The position numbers were made by a program, and so were the translations under genes. The notes beneath the pieces are model-generated. The model saw only the letters and a list, made by a program, of their open reading frames with translations. It was not told the DNA's origin and searched no databases. A DNA stretch of 64,000 nucleotides, taken from the NCBI GenBank assembly GCA_009760885.1, contig CM019710.1:820471-884470 (forward strand), given 5' to 3'. Below, piece by piece: positions 32,886 through 44,149 of this stretch. The first letter of the stretch is position 1. The number at the start of each line of letters is the position of its first letter. The DNA comes from Achatina immaculata. Taxonomy: Eukaryota; Mollusca; Gastropoda; Stylommatophora; Achatinidae.

Positions 32886-32922
<37 letters not shown>
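32886..32922. repeat. (TA)n microsatellite
   Basis: About 18 TA dinucleotides. Confidence 0.9.
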
Positions 32923-32928
<6 letters not shown>

Positions 32929-33064
32929 ATAAAACATCCAAATGTATCAGAAAAAAAACATCAGACAGCCAACACAGAACTGCATAACAGAGACGACTTT
33001 TACAATGACGATGTTGTAGCTTAAGGTCTATCTAACACAGTACCTCACCTTATCTTCTGTCAAT

Positions 33065-33960
33065 CATTTGCAGGTCCCTCTCTTGTAGACCTCCCGGTTG
33101 TAAGCACGATGCCCTGCTGCTGATGCGTCCATTCACAGATCGTCAACGATGTTTGCCACTCATATTCGCCATGATCTTTCTATCTTTCTTTTTTCCATTA
33201 TGTACCCTTCCAAGATTGTCTTCTCTGAATTCTCATGACTTTTAATATGTCTAAAATATTTAGGTTTCTTTTGTTTAAATTTATTAAGTAGTCAACCTTC
33301 TTCAATATTAAGTTCTTGTAGTATGGATATATTTGTTATTTTCTGTGTCCATGATATTTGAAGAACTCTTCTGTAGCATTTACATTCAAAGGTATTTATG
33401 TGTTTCTCAGTTGTTTTGTTAAGTGTCCAAGTCTCACAGGCGTATGCTGCGATGGGAAAGATGCACGCTTTTAAAAAAATATTATTTTTGTAGTTCTGCC
33501 TGTTCCTCTCCATAGCTTCTTTAGTTGTTTTATTTATTTATTTATTTTTTAAGAGCGAAAGATGTCATTCTTTTAATTTCCCTCATTGTATCTCCGATGT
33601 CATTCTTTTAATTTCCCTCATTGTTTCTCCAATGTTATTCTTTTAATTTCCCTCATTGTATCTCCGATGTCATTCTTTTAATTAGTAGTGATCAAAGATA
33701 TTCAAAACTCTCCACTTCTTCCAATTTTTCCTTATTGATACATATTTCAGCTGCCTTGTTCGTTTTGTCAGTTGTCATCAGTTTAGTTTTCTTTGTTTCA
33801 TAACCTACATTTTTTTATGGCACGGTAATTTTCTTTGTCTGCGTCTCCTCTAACGTATCTTACTATATTGTCAGTATAAAAGTTTTGTAATTAAGTTAGT
33901 AATTAAGGCGACAATAGTCGCAAGATGGACCCCTTGTTTTATGCCAGACCAACTTGTTGT
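33065..33960 (-). mobile_element. LINE family C, RT C-terminal part to 3' end
   Basis: Minus-strand pieces: ETVLWHKTRGPSCDY..., TDKTNKAAEICINKEKLEEV, a duplicated GDTMREIKRMT block, NRQNYKNNIFLKACIFPIAA, YACETWTLNKTTEKHINTF, RRVLQISWTQKITNISILQE and the closing family C motifs. It is 5'-truncated and frameshifted and carries the 35-bp expansion described separately. Confidence 0.75.
33561..33690. repeat. 35-bp tandem repeat inside LINE C
   Basis: Three and a half units (starts at 33561, 33596, 33631, 33666) of gatgtcattcttttaatttc + cctcattgtatctcc. The copy at 15061-15100 has the sequence once, so the expansion happened in this copy. Confidence 0.9.
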
Positions 33961-34204
33961 TTCACCATTTATTCTCACTGCTACCTGTTGGTACAGATAC
34001 AGAAGTGATATAAACTGTATCCCACGTGCTGGAAATCCCTTTTATCCATTATTTCCCAAAGTTTCTGGTGTTGTACACAATCAAATGCCTTTAAATGTTA
34101 ATTATATCTCGTACCACTATACAAGTACTCGCTTACACCAAAGTGCATGTAATAGGTTTAAAGAATGTGTCTAAATCTTGTTGCCAGCTTAGATATATGT
34201 AAAT

Positions 34205-34440
34205 GCAATAAACGAGAGTGGAGATTAAACGTCATGATAATTTAGAGAAGACCGTATTGGAAGGATACATAATGGGAAAAAGAAAAAGAGGAAGACCGAA
34301 ACGAAGATGGCTGCAAGACATCGTTGATGATCTGGAAATGGATGCAGCAGCAGCAGGCCATCTTGCTCACAACCGAGAGGCCTACAGGAGTGCTGTTTGG
34401 GAGGCAAAGTTCCGCAAGGGACATGCAAAGGAATGAATGA
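34205..34440 (+). mobile_element. LINE family C, 3' end fragment
   Basis: A clean 72-codon frame: RHDNLEKTVLEGYIMGKRKR, GRPKRRWLQDIVDDLEMDAA, AGHLAHNREAYRSAVWEAKF, ending GHAKE and an (aatg)n tail. This is the best-preserved family C terminus in the window. It lies opposite in orientation to the fragment just upstream. Confidence 0.8.
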
Positions 34441-34444
34441 ATGG

Positions 34445-34960
34445 AGATGCTTCGGTAAAAGACCAAAAGAATTGGAGTCATCAAGAGGTTGTTTATATTA
34501 TTTTATTATCTCGAATCTCTGAAGCTGCTGTAGATCACATACAAAAATACTATACCATGCGTGACTGATTATAGAGGATTGTTAAAAGTACAGCAATTAC
34601 TGTATTTCTCACTATGTAAGATGCCTTTTTATTTACAAAAACGAACAAACAAACAAACTTAATAGACGGCTGTTTTTGGAGAAATTTATAAAATAAAACA
34701 GATAAAAAAAGGAATGAAAGATGCTATAGAAGACAACTAAGACCACGAAATAGTTATTATAAATAATCAGTTAAAAGAAATTAATATTAAAATAATAAAT
34801 TTGGGTAAATATCAGGAGGTTGGCAGGCGCCAGCATGGCCGACTGCGCTTCCAAGATAGGAAATAAAGTGAAGTAGAGATTCATTGCAGTCACTCTTCCG
34901 TGAGGAGACGGCGGGAGATGATGATGGTGATGACGATGATGATGATGACGCTTTCAAATA
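34445..34960. other. No recognised feature
   Basis: AT-rich spacer; a (GAT)n-like run near 34918-34945 is the only simple repeat. Confidence 0.4.
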
Positions 34961-34976
34961 AGACCTAAAAAAAAAG

Positions 34977-35037
34977 AGCTAAAAGTGTTTACTAGTCATA
35001 GATGCAGTACATCTATGACTAGTAAACACTTTTAGCT
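34977..35037. repeat. Perfect inverted repeat, 28-bp arms, 5-nt loop
   Basis: The left arm (34977-35004) begins agctaaaagtgtttactagt. The right arm (35010-35037) is its exact reverse complement, and the loop is CAGTA. Pairing continues imperfectly outward through an A-run/T-run (about 34963-35050). There is no coding sequence. It could be a foldback element, a hairpin RNA source or an assembly fold-back artefact. Confidence 0.95.
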
Positions 35038-35059
35038 GTGTTTTTTAGATTAAACAATT

Positions 35060-35435
35060 CCTGTACATGTCATACAAGTGTAGGAAGGTCAGGCGTTGCT
35101 CACGCGGGGAGACCAAGTTCGACTGTTCACACTTTGCCACATTTAGGAGATTGTACAAAGAGCACTGCAGTTCTTGGATCCAAGTGTTCGACATTCCAGG
35201 GATAATATACATTTCTAATTTTACAGACTCTTAAGTCGCCGAGTTATGGACGAAAGAGTAAAGATTATTCTACTCGTGAGGGCACTATATGAAAAGAAAA
35301 TCTGGTGATGAGTTAACGTGAACACCACATAAAGAAAAATAAACCACAGGCAGGTCCCGACTTTTTAGTGCTTTGTAAAGGCAGCAACAGTAACTGTAAC
35401 TGTAAAAACGGGGCATAGCTCTATTACCAGTCCCG
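35060..35435. other. No recognised feature
   Basis: No gene or repeat supported between the hairpin and the RNase H fragment. Confidence 0.4.
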
Positions 35436-35439
35436 GGTA

Positions 35440-35960
35440 GCGGTCTCATTACCCTCGGGGCATACCCATACGTGCTCGGTCTTTGATATCAGGATTTCCT
35501 TCAGTGTTTTAAGGGAGATGACTCCAATGTTGTGTTGACTGTGTGTTGCGCGTGATCTAGCATTTATATTGGGATTTGCAATTACTTCCCTTGGCTACAT
35601 GTAACGCACTGAGTCCTATGTGATAGGTACTTTGGAGGAAGATGCTTTGCATTTGTTTGTTGAGTTGTTGCTTGATGGATTTGTGCAGGTCCCTTTTGTC
35701 CATTTTGATGAGGCCCTCTGCTTTGGTCCTTGCTGCTAACTGGCTGGCTTTGTTGTTTCCGTCAACTCCGACATAGCCTGGACAGTATATCCATGTTATG
35801 TTTTCTTTATGTGGGATGTATTAATTATTTCTTGCCATTCACTTCTAGCGGCTATTTTGTTTCACTTTCCTTAATAGATTAGAGCTTCAGTAATGACGAT
35901 GATGCAGTGTGTTTTCTGTGTCACTACCCATTTTAATGCTCGTGTGATGGCCTCCAGACA
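35440..35960 (-). mobile_element. LINE RNase H domain fragment
   Basis: Minus-strand translation gives EAITRALKWVVTQKTHCIIV, then ENITWIYCPGYVGVDGNNKA and SQLAARTKAEGLIKMDKRDL. The WI.CPGHVGV.GN..A..LA pattern is the C-terminal motif of the RNase H domain found in I- and Jockey-type LINEs, with the catalytic His replaced by Tyr (PGYVG). Stops are present. It is related in kind to, but distinct from, the RNase H at 52.8-53.3 kb. Confidence 0.7.
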
Positions 35961-36524
35961 GCAGCTAGTGAGACGTAAATGTACAATACATTTTAAGCTG
36001 TACAACTTTGAACCATTGTTGTGTAAGCAGAACTGATGTAAAGCTTAACTCTTTTGCCCCACACCAACACTGTTAGTGTTCTTAGATGTCGTACACCTAT
36101 GCAAATCAATGCTCAGAGCGATATTTAGGAAACGTTTAAATAAATCCAAACTAATATATTTCTAACTCAACTCGTGTGTTTAAATTATAGAGTAACTTCC
36201 TTCCAGTTTCTACCAAAATTTCTGATGAAAATTTATTTTAGTCGAGAGTGCAAATACTGTCAGGCGTGAAAGAGTTAAGGAGGCAAAATATGTAGAGAGA
36301 AAAAAAAGCATGTAGGGCTTCAGTTAATGGTGTCACATGCAAGGCTACTGTAAGTAGTGTCACATGCAGGGCTTCGGTTAAAGATGTCATGGTCACTGGA
36401 GTTCTTGGCTGCAACTTCAGAGCTTTGAGAAAGTTTGATCCTGGAGTTTCTAGACCCGAGAAGAAATAATCACATATCAGTGATGGAATGCTGAATTTCT
36501 AAGATATCCTACATTTCTCATCAT

Positions 36525-37215
36525 CATCATCATCATCATGTGCCGTGCCGACTGGCGTTGGCTATTATGCTTCTCCAGAGTATCCGATCCTTCATGCAGG
36601 CCATCAGCTCAGTAGGTGATCTCCTCTCACACCATCCCGTCAGACTGTCCAGTATCATTTCTCGTGGTCTTCCTCTTGATCTTCTTCCTTCTATTTTTCC
36701 TGTTGTTATAATATTTTCAATGCCCCCTCTTCTCATTGCATGTCCTATGAAAGTACATTGTCTCTCTCTTATCTTTTTGACAAGGTTTTTTTTTGTCTCT
36801 CCAGCTCTTCTCATACATTCTTCATTAGTTATTTTTGCTGTCCATGGGATTCGCAACATTCGTCTAATAAACCACATTTCTGCTGCTTACAATGATTTTT
36901 GTGCAGATTTACCTATTGTCCATGATTCACTTCCATATAACAAGATAGGTTCAATATAGCATTTTAGGACTCCTTTTCTAACATTCATTGATAAGGATGT
37001 GTTGGTTAATATGTTTCTCATTCTCTGAAATGCAGTCTTTGCTTGGCCTATTCTGTTCCTAATTTCTGTTCTGCATTTCCCATCTTAAGTTATTACTACT
37101 CCAAGGTATTTGAATTTCTGCACCTGCTTTAGAATAGTTCCGTGTAATTTAATACTGCATGCTGGTGGATTCTGTTTCTTAGGTATAACCATAGTCTCTG
37201 TCTTTTTTACCTACA
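36525..37215 (-). mobile_element. LINE family B, 3' fragment
   Basis: Minus-strand frames read QKFKYLGVVIT, CRTEIRNRIGQAKTAFQRMR, YGSESWTIG, MWFIRRMLRIPWTAKITNEE, RQCTFIGHAMRRGGIENIIT, GRRSRGRPREMILDSLTGWC and SIIANASRHGT, followed by the (ATG)n tail. It is 5'-truncated. Family B recurs at 40.6, 45.9-48.4, 48.8-49.3 and, diverged, 56.9-58.3 kb. Confidence 0.85.
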
Positions 37216-37219
37216 TTTC

Positions 37220-38845
37220 TACTAATCTTTAAAACATTACTATGTAAACATTTATAAACATGTTATTGTCAGATTGTCTAAAACACGGGAAGTAACTATT
37301 TTAATTGTTTTCCATTCTTAGACAATTTTCAGCGTCTGCGTACGATGAATGATCACCCTTGATACAACTGTTGTCGTCAATATTTTTGTTCGCTATTTTT
37401 GCGATTGCTGAAAACAAAATGTATAATAATCTTCAGCTGTTACTGTATTATTTATTTAAATGCAGTAAACAAATGGTCAGTAATGAGTGTTTTTATAAAT
37501 TATGAATTGCCAGAGGGCTTGTAAGAAGGTTTGTAAAAATGTAAACTATAGATAGTTGAGAAGCAGCTTAGTGGGGTGAATTTTTAAAAGAATCATATTG
37601 TCCTGGCTGATCTAAAGCACATGAATACAATGCAAAATAATTGTTGTTCTTCTCTCTGAGTAGTGAGACATTAAGTACTACAAACTACATTCTCTCGTAA
37701 TTGAGAAGGAAACTCGAAGATAATACCAGCACTTGTTTGAGCTCGGCAGATTACATTGTTATAACGGATAGGGATTTTTTTTTGAAGATAGGAAGTTAGA
37801 TAAATCATCTTGGAACTGAAAAGCTGGGAAAACAAGGTTATGTCCCATTGACTTGGTAACTAAATGTTTACGTTTCATTCCCCACTAACTCAGTTCCTTG
37901 TATATCACGGACTGGACATGGAGTTTGAGAATGAGAGAGTGATCAGATGACCAAAAAAGCTAAAGTTAGACGTTTGGTAGTCAGTCTGTGTCTTAGTTTT
38001 TTCCGGGTAAGATGTAGTTTTTGTAGTGTAGAATAGGGAATTTAGTATGTTGTAGAACTCTTTTGACGTTCATCTGGACATTAGTAGACACCTGGAATAT
38101 TATGTTATCTTGATTAGCTCATCATCATGTTAAAGCAGGATTCTCGGGTAGTGATTTATTCTATCTTCTGTCTCCTGCTCTTCTGTGTGTAGAATGTAAA
38201 CTGTAGATGTATTGCTATTCATTTCTGTGTATATTTCCACTACAGTCCACTGAAATAATGTTCTTGCTTACATTGCCATTTCTACGTTGTTTGCGTCTGT
38301 TTTGTTACTCACTTCACAGACTTACTTGCTCCCAGGTTCATTCTCTCTCAGTGGAAATAGTAATACAGAAGCAGCAACTTTACAGTTGAAATGACTTTAA
38401 TGATGCACGGGGTGACGATGAGCTGATGAGCGATATGACGAGAACGACAAAAGGCATCAACAAAATCCATGGACACGAGACTGGACATCTCCACGACACA
38501 ATATATGTTCCCAACAGACTACTGTCGCCATCAGAACAGCCTAATACACTCTACTCTACATCTGTTTGACTAAACCACAACATTTCTAACACCCTAATCT
38601 ACGTCTGTTTCAGACGATACACAAAACACAACTGTCCCTCAGTCATATGATTTCTCTATCACCTGACCTTTTTCCTATCACTCCCCAAGCGTGACCCTCG
38701 TGCATTCCGAGACAGAGGAGATGGACTCTACTCACAAACAGCTGATTACTTTAGAAGATAAGTCATTTTATACAAATATTCCAGTTCTCAGATGAGTTAT
38801 CTATCTTACATCCAAACATTCAATATACTGCTATAATGTCACGTT
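37220..38845. other. No recognised feature
   Basis: AT-rich. A 60-codon frame at 38207 and other short frames show no recognisable content. Confidence 0.4.
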
Positions 38846-38852
38846 CCTTGGA

Positions 38853-39239
38853 TTGCTAATGCCACTGTATTTTTTTTTAGTCATCGTCATCGCCATTATC
38901 ACCCTATGCACAAATAAAGCCATTATAACAAACTTAGCTGCTACTGTGCTGGTTGCCACAGAGAGATTGTCTGTTCCTGGGAAGCTAGTCTGTGCGCGTG
39001 TAGTAAACAGACAACGAAGACAGACGACGGAAGAGATGGAGCTCAACCGTTTCGAAAGAGTGAGACCTCGACTGTATGTCGTCAGTACACCAGATAGTAC
39101 TAAGGAGATAATACAAAGTAAGTATAAACTCAGGGTCAGTACACCAGATAATACTAAGGAGTTAATACAAAGGAAGTATAAACTCAGGGTCAGTAATAAT
39201 AACACTAGTACCTGTAGGCTGAATATAATCAGGAAATAA
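38853..39239 (+). CDS. Unrecognised 128-codon ORF, doubtful
   Basis: The frame starts MLMPLYFFLVIVIAIITLCT, a plausible membrane segment, and then has a basic region (VVNRQRRQTTEEMELNRFER). Its end contains an 18-residue repeat (VSTPDSTKEIIQSKYKLR and VSTPDNTKELIQRKYKLR) from a 54-bp DNA duplication at 39081-39188. I recognise no family. The membrane segment overlaps a (T)n-rich part and could be chance. Confidence 0.2.
   Translation: MLMPLYFFLVIVIAIITLCTNKAIITNLAATVLVATERLSVPGKLVCARVVNRQRRQTTEEMELNRFERVRPRLYVVSTPDSTKEIIQSKYKLRVSTPDNTKELIQRKYKLRVSNNNTSTCRLNIIRK
39081..39196. repeat. 54-bp tandem duplication
   Basis: Units start at 39081 and 39135, with a few bases of a third at 39189 (gtcagtacaccagata, taatacaaag, agtataaactcaggg). 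Confidence 0.9.
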
Positions 39240-39559
39240 CAGAGCAGAGAGAACGTACGTTTGTCCACGTAAAAAGGCACCTCATGATTCTTCTTTATTG
39301 TCTAATGTGACTATCAAAGTTGTCATTCCGCGGAGCTGCAGATTAACACATTGTCACACTTTCTATTTGGGTGCAAGAGATGTAAACAAGTGTGACTTGT
39401 CACATGAATTTGATAAAGGATAATAACGAGTTGTTGTTCGTGCATTAACTTCACTTGTCATAATTTCAATTATTGTTTATTTAATTTTCCAGAACGTAAC
39501 ATTTAAAAAAAAATAAACATATCAGATATCATGTCACTATATTTTTTTAATGTTACTTC

Positions 39560-39995
39560 TTTAATGTGGTATTTCTGTCACTCCTATACTGTGGTACTTC
39601 TGTCACGTCTTAATGTGGTTTTCATGTTACTCCCTCTCAATGTGACTACTTTAATATGATATTTATATCTCTCCTTTTATGTGATATTTATATCACTTCT
39701 TCTCTATGTCAGTATTTATGTCACTCCTTTAAAGCGGTATTTATGTCACTTCTTCAATGTTGTATTTATGTCACTTCTTTAATATGGTATTTATGTCATT
39801 CCTTTAATGTTATATTTATGCCACTTATTCTGTATTTAAATCTTTAATGTGGTATTTATGTCGATTCATTAATGTGGTAGTTATGTCACTTCTTTAATGT
39901 GGTAGTTATGTCACTTCTTTAATGTGGTGTTTAGGTCACTCCTTCTAAGGTGGTATTTATGTCATGCCTTTCTTGAGCTATGTATGTTACTTCTT
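39560..39995. repeat. Degenerate 22-27-bp minisatellite
   Basis: Many imperfect units of tttaatgtggtatttatgtc + acttc. Drift between units is high, suggesting an old array. Confidence 0.8.
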
Positions 39996-39999
39996 CATT

Positions 40000-40614
40000 G
40001 TGTGAGCCCTTTAACACACACCTGCGGATAATCATTGACCTGCAAAATAAAACCGACAATACATGTCTGTATGGTATATGGTATGTGGTATGTAGTGTGT
40101 GTTTAATCCTTTACAATCCATTATCTTCCAGGATATTAAAACTGCACTGAAAGGCGGTGCTTTAAAAGCTAGAATGAAGAAATACTATTTACGTGATATA
40201 ATATAGGTTAATTCGACATAATCATTGTACAGGAATAACAAAAGATTAAATTCAACGAGAGAATAGCATAAATGAGTATGTAGAAACACAGTCAACAGAT
40301 AATCACGAGGAGACAACATGTAAGTCAACCATTGAAAAAAAAGTAAAAACCATTGCCGAGCATGTTAAGGGGGATAATTTTTTTATGAGAGAGTTTGTTC
40401 ACAAAAGTCCTTCATAAATATAAGAATTCGAAGCTTAATTTAAACCTAATGTTAGCGTTTTGTAACATTTATGAAGTAGTCTTTATACGAAAAAAGTATA
40501 CTTAGTTTTACCGTGTTAATTTACAAAATAAAGCAATTTTAATTCCAAAGCATTGAAATGTTGTAGGTAGAGTGCATGGAGCTTTACGAAATATTTTAGT
40601 TGTGACATTGTAAT
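40000..40614. other. No recognised feature
   Basis: AT-rich, no supported element. Confidence 0.4.
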
Positions 40615-40800
40615 GATGTCAGTAGAAGGAAGAAGATCAAGAGGAAGACCAAGAGAAATGATACTGGACAGTCTGACCGGATGGTGTGAGAGGAGATCAC
40701 CAACCGAACTGATGGCCTGCATGAAGGATCGTGTACTCTGGAGAAGCATAATAGCCAACGCCAGTCGGCACGGCACCTGATGATGATGATGATGAATGTG
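40615..40800 (+). mobile_element. LINE family B, short 3' end
   Basis: The plus strand reads EGRRSRGRPREMILDSLTGW, RSPTELMACMKDRVLWRSII and ANASRHGT, then a (tga)n tail. It is a strongly 5'-truncated copy, as LINE insertions often are. Confidence 0.8.
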
Positions 40801-40982
40801 TCTACACCATAAAGAAGAGTAGTAAGTTTTCTTAGTCATCTTACATGAACAAGACCGTCAGACAGGATTAAACTTTGACCCGACAAGCTGACCAGAACAC
40901 ACTTCTACCCTGGAGGGGGATTAAGATGACATGGAAGCCATGTTTGAAGACAAACCTTGTAGAAATCGGACACCGACAGCGG

Positions 40983-41462
40983 CACGACAATAAAGATAAC
41001 AACGACCGACAATAAAGATAACAACGACCGACAATAAAGATAACGACTGACGATAAAGATAGCAACGACTGACAATAAAGATAACAAAGACTGACAATAA
41101 AGATAACAACGACTGACAATAAAGATAACAACGACAGACAATAAAGATAACGACTGACGATAAAGATAGCAACGACTGACAATAAAGATAACAAAGACTG
41201 GCAATAAAGATAACAAAGACTGACAATAAAGATAACAACGACCGACAATAAAGATAACAACGACCGACAATAAAGATAACGACTGACGATAAAGATAGCA
41301 ACGACTGACAATAAAGATAACAAAGACTGACAATAAAGATAACAAAGACTGACAATAAAGATAGCAACGACTGACAATAAAGATAACAACGACGAACAAT
41401 AAAGATAACAACAACCAACAATAAAGATAACAACGACCAACAATAAAGATAACAACGACCAA
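40983..41462. repeat. 22-bp minisatellite with higher-order blocks
   Basis: The unit is gacaataaagataacaacga + cc/ct; shorter 18-bp units (taacgactgacgataaagat) recur at about 41040, 41150 and 41280. This gives a larger repeated module. Long open frames of LLSLLSVVVIFIV type on the minus strand are a by-product. Confidence 0.95.
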
Positions 41463-41464
41463 GG

Positions 41465-42205
41465 ACGCAATGGTTGCCTCTATCCACTCCCCTTTTCCTT
41501 AGGTAGAACGAAATGTTCCCAAAACGTTCACCTGATGCAGGTGTACTATTTAAGTTATCTCACAAATTTGTTCAGTGTCTTGATATTAGCTGTCTATGCC
41601 TTTGTATAACCAGAAAATTACTTCGACCCTTTTTATTGCTAAAAATATTCAGTTCAGGTATACATTTATTACATTTATCATGCTCATCACTATCATCTCG
41701 TGATTTGTAAAAGCTTATTATTTCATCCCACGGGTAATCATCCCAATTTCACATCATTTCAGCTGACCTTGAAATTGTTACTTGTTGAATATAAATAAAC
41801 TTTATTGTAAAAAAAAAATCGTAGAGTCTGTTGACAATCTTAAATGATTTCAAGGAACTAACAGATCGTGGTAAAAGTGGAAAGTGTAAGCGGGGGGTCA
41901 AAGTAAAGGGAGTGGTTAGATCAATGGTTCATAACCTGGGATCATTGACCTCGTGTGGGCACATGGCGGTATTCTTGGGATCCGCAGACCAGCAGTGGAC
42001 TGACTGAATTTAAAATAAAACATCTTAGCATCATCGTGGCTCTATTTATAGCTTTATTTTTAATGAGGGGCCTACGGTTGTTCTCGTGCCGGAAAGGGGG
42101 CACACAGCTAAAAAAAAAATCATAATAACAAGAAGCCATGTGTTTGGTTCAATAAAATATTTATGTCAGCTCAATCTATTTTGTTGAACTGTGCACACGT
42201 AGTGA
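41465..42205. other. No firm feature
   Basis: At about 41931 the phrase caatggttcataacctggg resembles a hAT terminal repeat, but no partner end was found. The rest is AT-rich. Confidence 0.35.
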
Positions 42206-42209
42206 CAGA

Positions 42210-43065
42210 GTAAGCATGGACCCTATTATAAGCATGTCCGTTAGCCGTGAGGCTCTCTGGGTGATTAGGTTTCTGCAAGCAGAAAGACGCATCACCATTG
42301 CGATTCGTTGTCGACTATTTTGTGTGTACAGTGATAACGTTATGAATGACAGATCTGTGAGAGGCATTGCTACAGGAAATTCAGGGATATGCACACGACG
42401 ACGACAAACACAACACTCAGTTGTGATTGATGGAAACGTTCACAAAGTCACGCAAGTCCCACGTTAAAAACGTTGTTTCACGACTTCGGATCCTTCTGAT
42501 AAATTTCCTCAGATTTAGTGGGTTAGTCTGTTTCGAACTGTCACATAGAGAGATTAGATTGCCACTAGTTTTGTGTATGGTAGGTACCAAAACAACTGTA
42601 GTTCTCAAAGCTAAAAAAAAATGGACTCCGCTTTGAGAGTCCTTTTGTTCTATCTGAAGAGGGGGAGGAATTTCTCGACATAATTTTGTGGCTGAGGACA
42701 AGACTTGGGCTCAGTTCATGAAATCTGAGACGAAGGAGCACTCCAAACAATGTATGAACACTCAGTTTCCAGACACGCCCAGAAAATTCAAATACTTTGG
42801 AACAGAAAGATAAATGATGGCTACAGGGTGCTAGGACTGCAAGAGAATTCTGTTGACAGAATCCATGGCAACCAGTGGCCACAGCAACGTCAGACGTTTA
42901 TGGTGAATCACTGAATAAGCTTCGGAGGTCGATACAAAGCAAAAGGTAAGGAATTCTCATCAAAGGCGTCTGTCTGCTGCACGACAAATCACGTTCCCAA
43001 GCAGTAGTTCTTACAAAGACGTTGCTCAAGCAGTTCAAGTAGGAGATTTTCAATATATAGTATGC
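42210..43065 (+). mobile_element. Mariner-like transposon remnant
   Basis: The N-terminal part reads ALWVIRFLQAERRITIAIRC, FCVYSDNVMNDRSVRG, then TQHSVVIDGNVHKV, matching the helix-turn-helix end of mariner transposases. Further on is VAEDKTWAQFMKSETKEHSK (first catalytic Asp block, GDETW in active relatives), then FMATSGH-type sequence and LRRSIQSKR..., KGVCLLHDKSRSQAV (second catalytic block). The third block is missing. Frameshifts occur throughout, so it is inactive. Confidence 0.7.
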
Positions 43066-43069
43066 GTTT

Positions 43070-43480
43070 TAAAGCAGTAGTTCTCAGTCTGTCTTATGTC
43101 ATTCACCTCTTTTCACTGGTTGGCAGAATGCCATTCTTTCTACCCCCCCCCCCCCCCACTTGTAACTTTCAAGACTGACTTAAAATGTGCGTTCCAAATT
43201 ATATGCATATAATATTCCAACAGTTTGATATGCAAGATTAACCAACATAGTAACAAATTATGTATTGATTTCAAAGCCCAGTCCATTTGGCTCTAATGTC
43301 ATCTTTCTCAATGTTCGGCCCATAATTTTCTCATCATTTGATACTGCGTCCCTATGCATGTTGCATGGTCATTATCCTGTTCTTCCTCGTGGGTGACAGA
43401 AAAATCTCTTGATGGGTTAAAGAAAAACTCCTGCTATCCTCGTTAGATCTGTTCTATGATATTCTTAATTCTGGGATAAC
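43070..43480. other. No firm feature
   Basis: A hAT-like end, cagtagttctcagtctg, lies at about 43075, and a poly-C run at 43144-43158. No partner end or coding content was found. Confidence 0.35.
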
Positions 43481-43484
43481 ATTG

Positions 43485-44140
43485 TAGTAGAAGTTAGAAT
43501 TCACCGAATAGTTAACAGTCATCATTCAGTTTGTTCCACTCCGGACTTGTCATGCCTTCCTTTGTCTTGGTGACTGCCGGCTCTTTCATGTCGACCATTG
43601 TTTCATTTCCAGATCGTAGCTGCAAATCTGACTTTTCTCCTGCGTGATGATCCTAGAGATGAAATAACCTCAATATGAACAAACTGGAGACGAACATCTG
43701 TTTCATGGAATAAAATCGTTAGCCATCTCACGCAGCTCAAGGCACACATCAAAGCGTCGCTGTTTTTACTCCAGTGTCAAACGCCCGTGAAAGAACTTGG
43801 CTGCTGCAAGATGCATGTTTAGATTTTCTGTAAAGATCTCATGATAACCTCTATAGCTGATTACAGCCGTGTAACACAGCTCGCTGATTGTTCTTCGACG
43901 TTCCTCTTGGATAAGTTCACGAGTTATTTTTCCACACTGTGTGGTGTTTTGCTTTTCGCCCTGGCACTGACTCTTGACCACCTTTGAAACGTGTATACCA
44001 CTGAAAGACCTTTGTTCCACGTAAATAGTACTCGTCAAAAGCCGTGATGAGGCAATTCTAGGACCTCGGTAGGAGAATTTCAAAGCTTCATGCCAAATTT
44101 GATGCAAACGTGTTAAAATTTGTCAGCCATCTTCAGTATC
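43485..44140 (-). mobile_element. Second mariner-like remnant, opposite strand
   Basis: On the minus strand: ERRRTISELCYTAVISYRGY, HEIFTENLNMHLAAAKFF, RRFDVCLELREMANDF and, later, MVDMKEPAVTKTKEGMTSPE. This order matches the second helix-turn-helix and linker of mariner transposases through to the region after the first catalytic Asp, which itself has decayed. It lies head-on to the mariner at 42.2-43.1 kb and is too different in sequence to be its other half. Confidence 0.65.
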
Positions 44141-44149
44141 ACAGACGGC

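Noticed and set aside
39656..39847. 63-codon frame MIFISLLLCDIYITSSL
   Set aside because: It is a translation of the degenerate 22-27-bp repeat.
40868..41487. Minus-strand frames of 185-200 codons resembling membrane segments
   Set aside because: They are satellite translations (hydrophobic only by chance).
41931..43100. Possible hAT element with ends at 41931 and 43075
   Set aside because: Both end-like words point the same way, so they cannot be the two ends of one element; no transposase between them is hAT-like.
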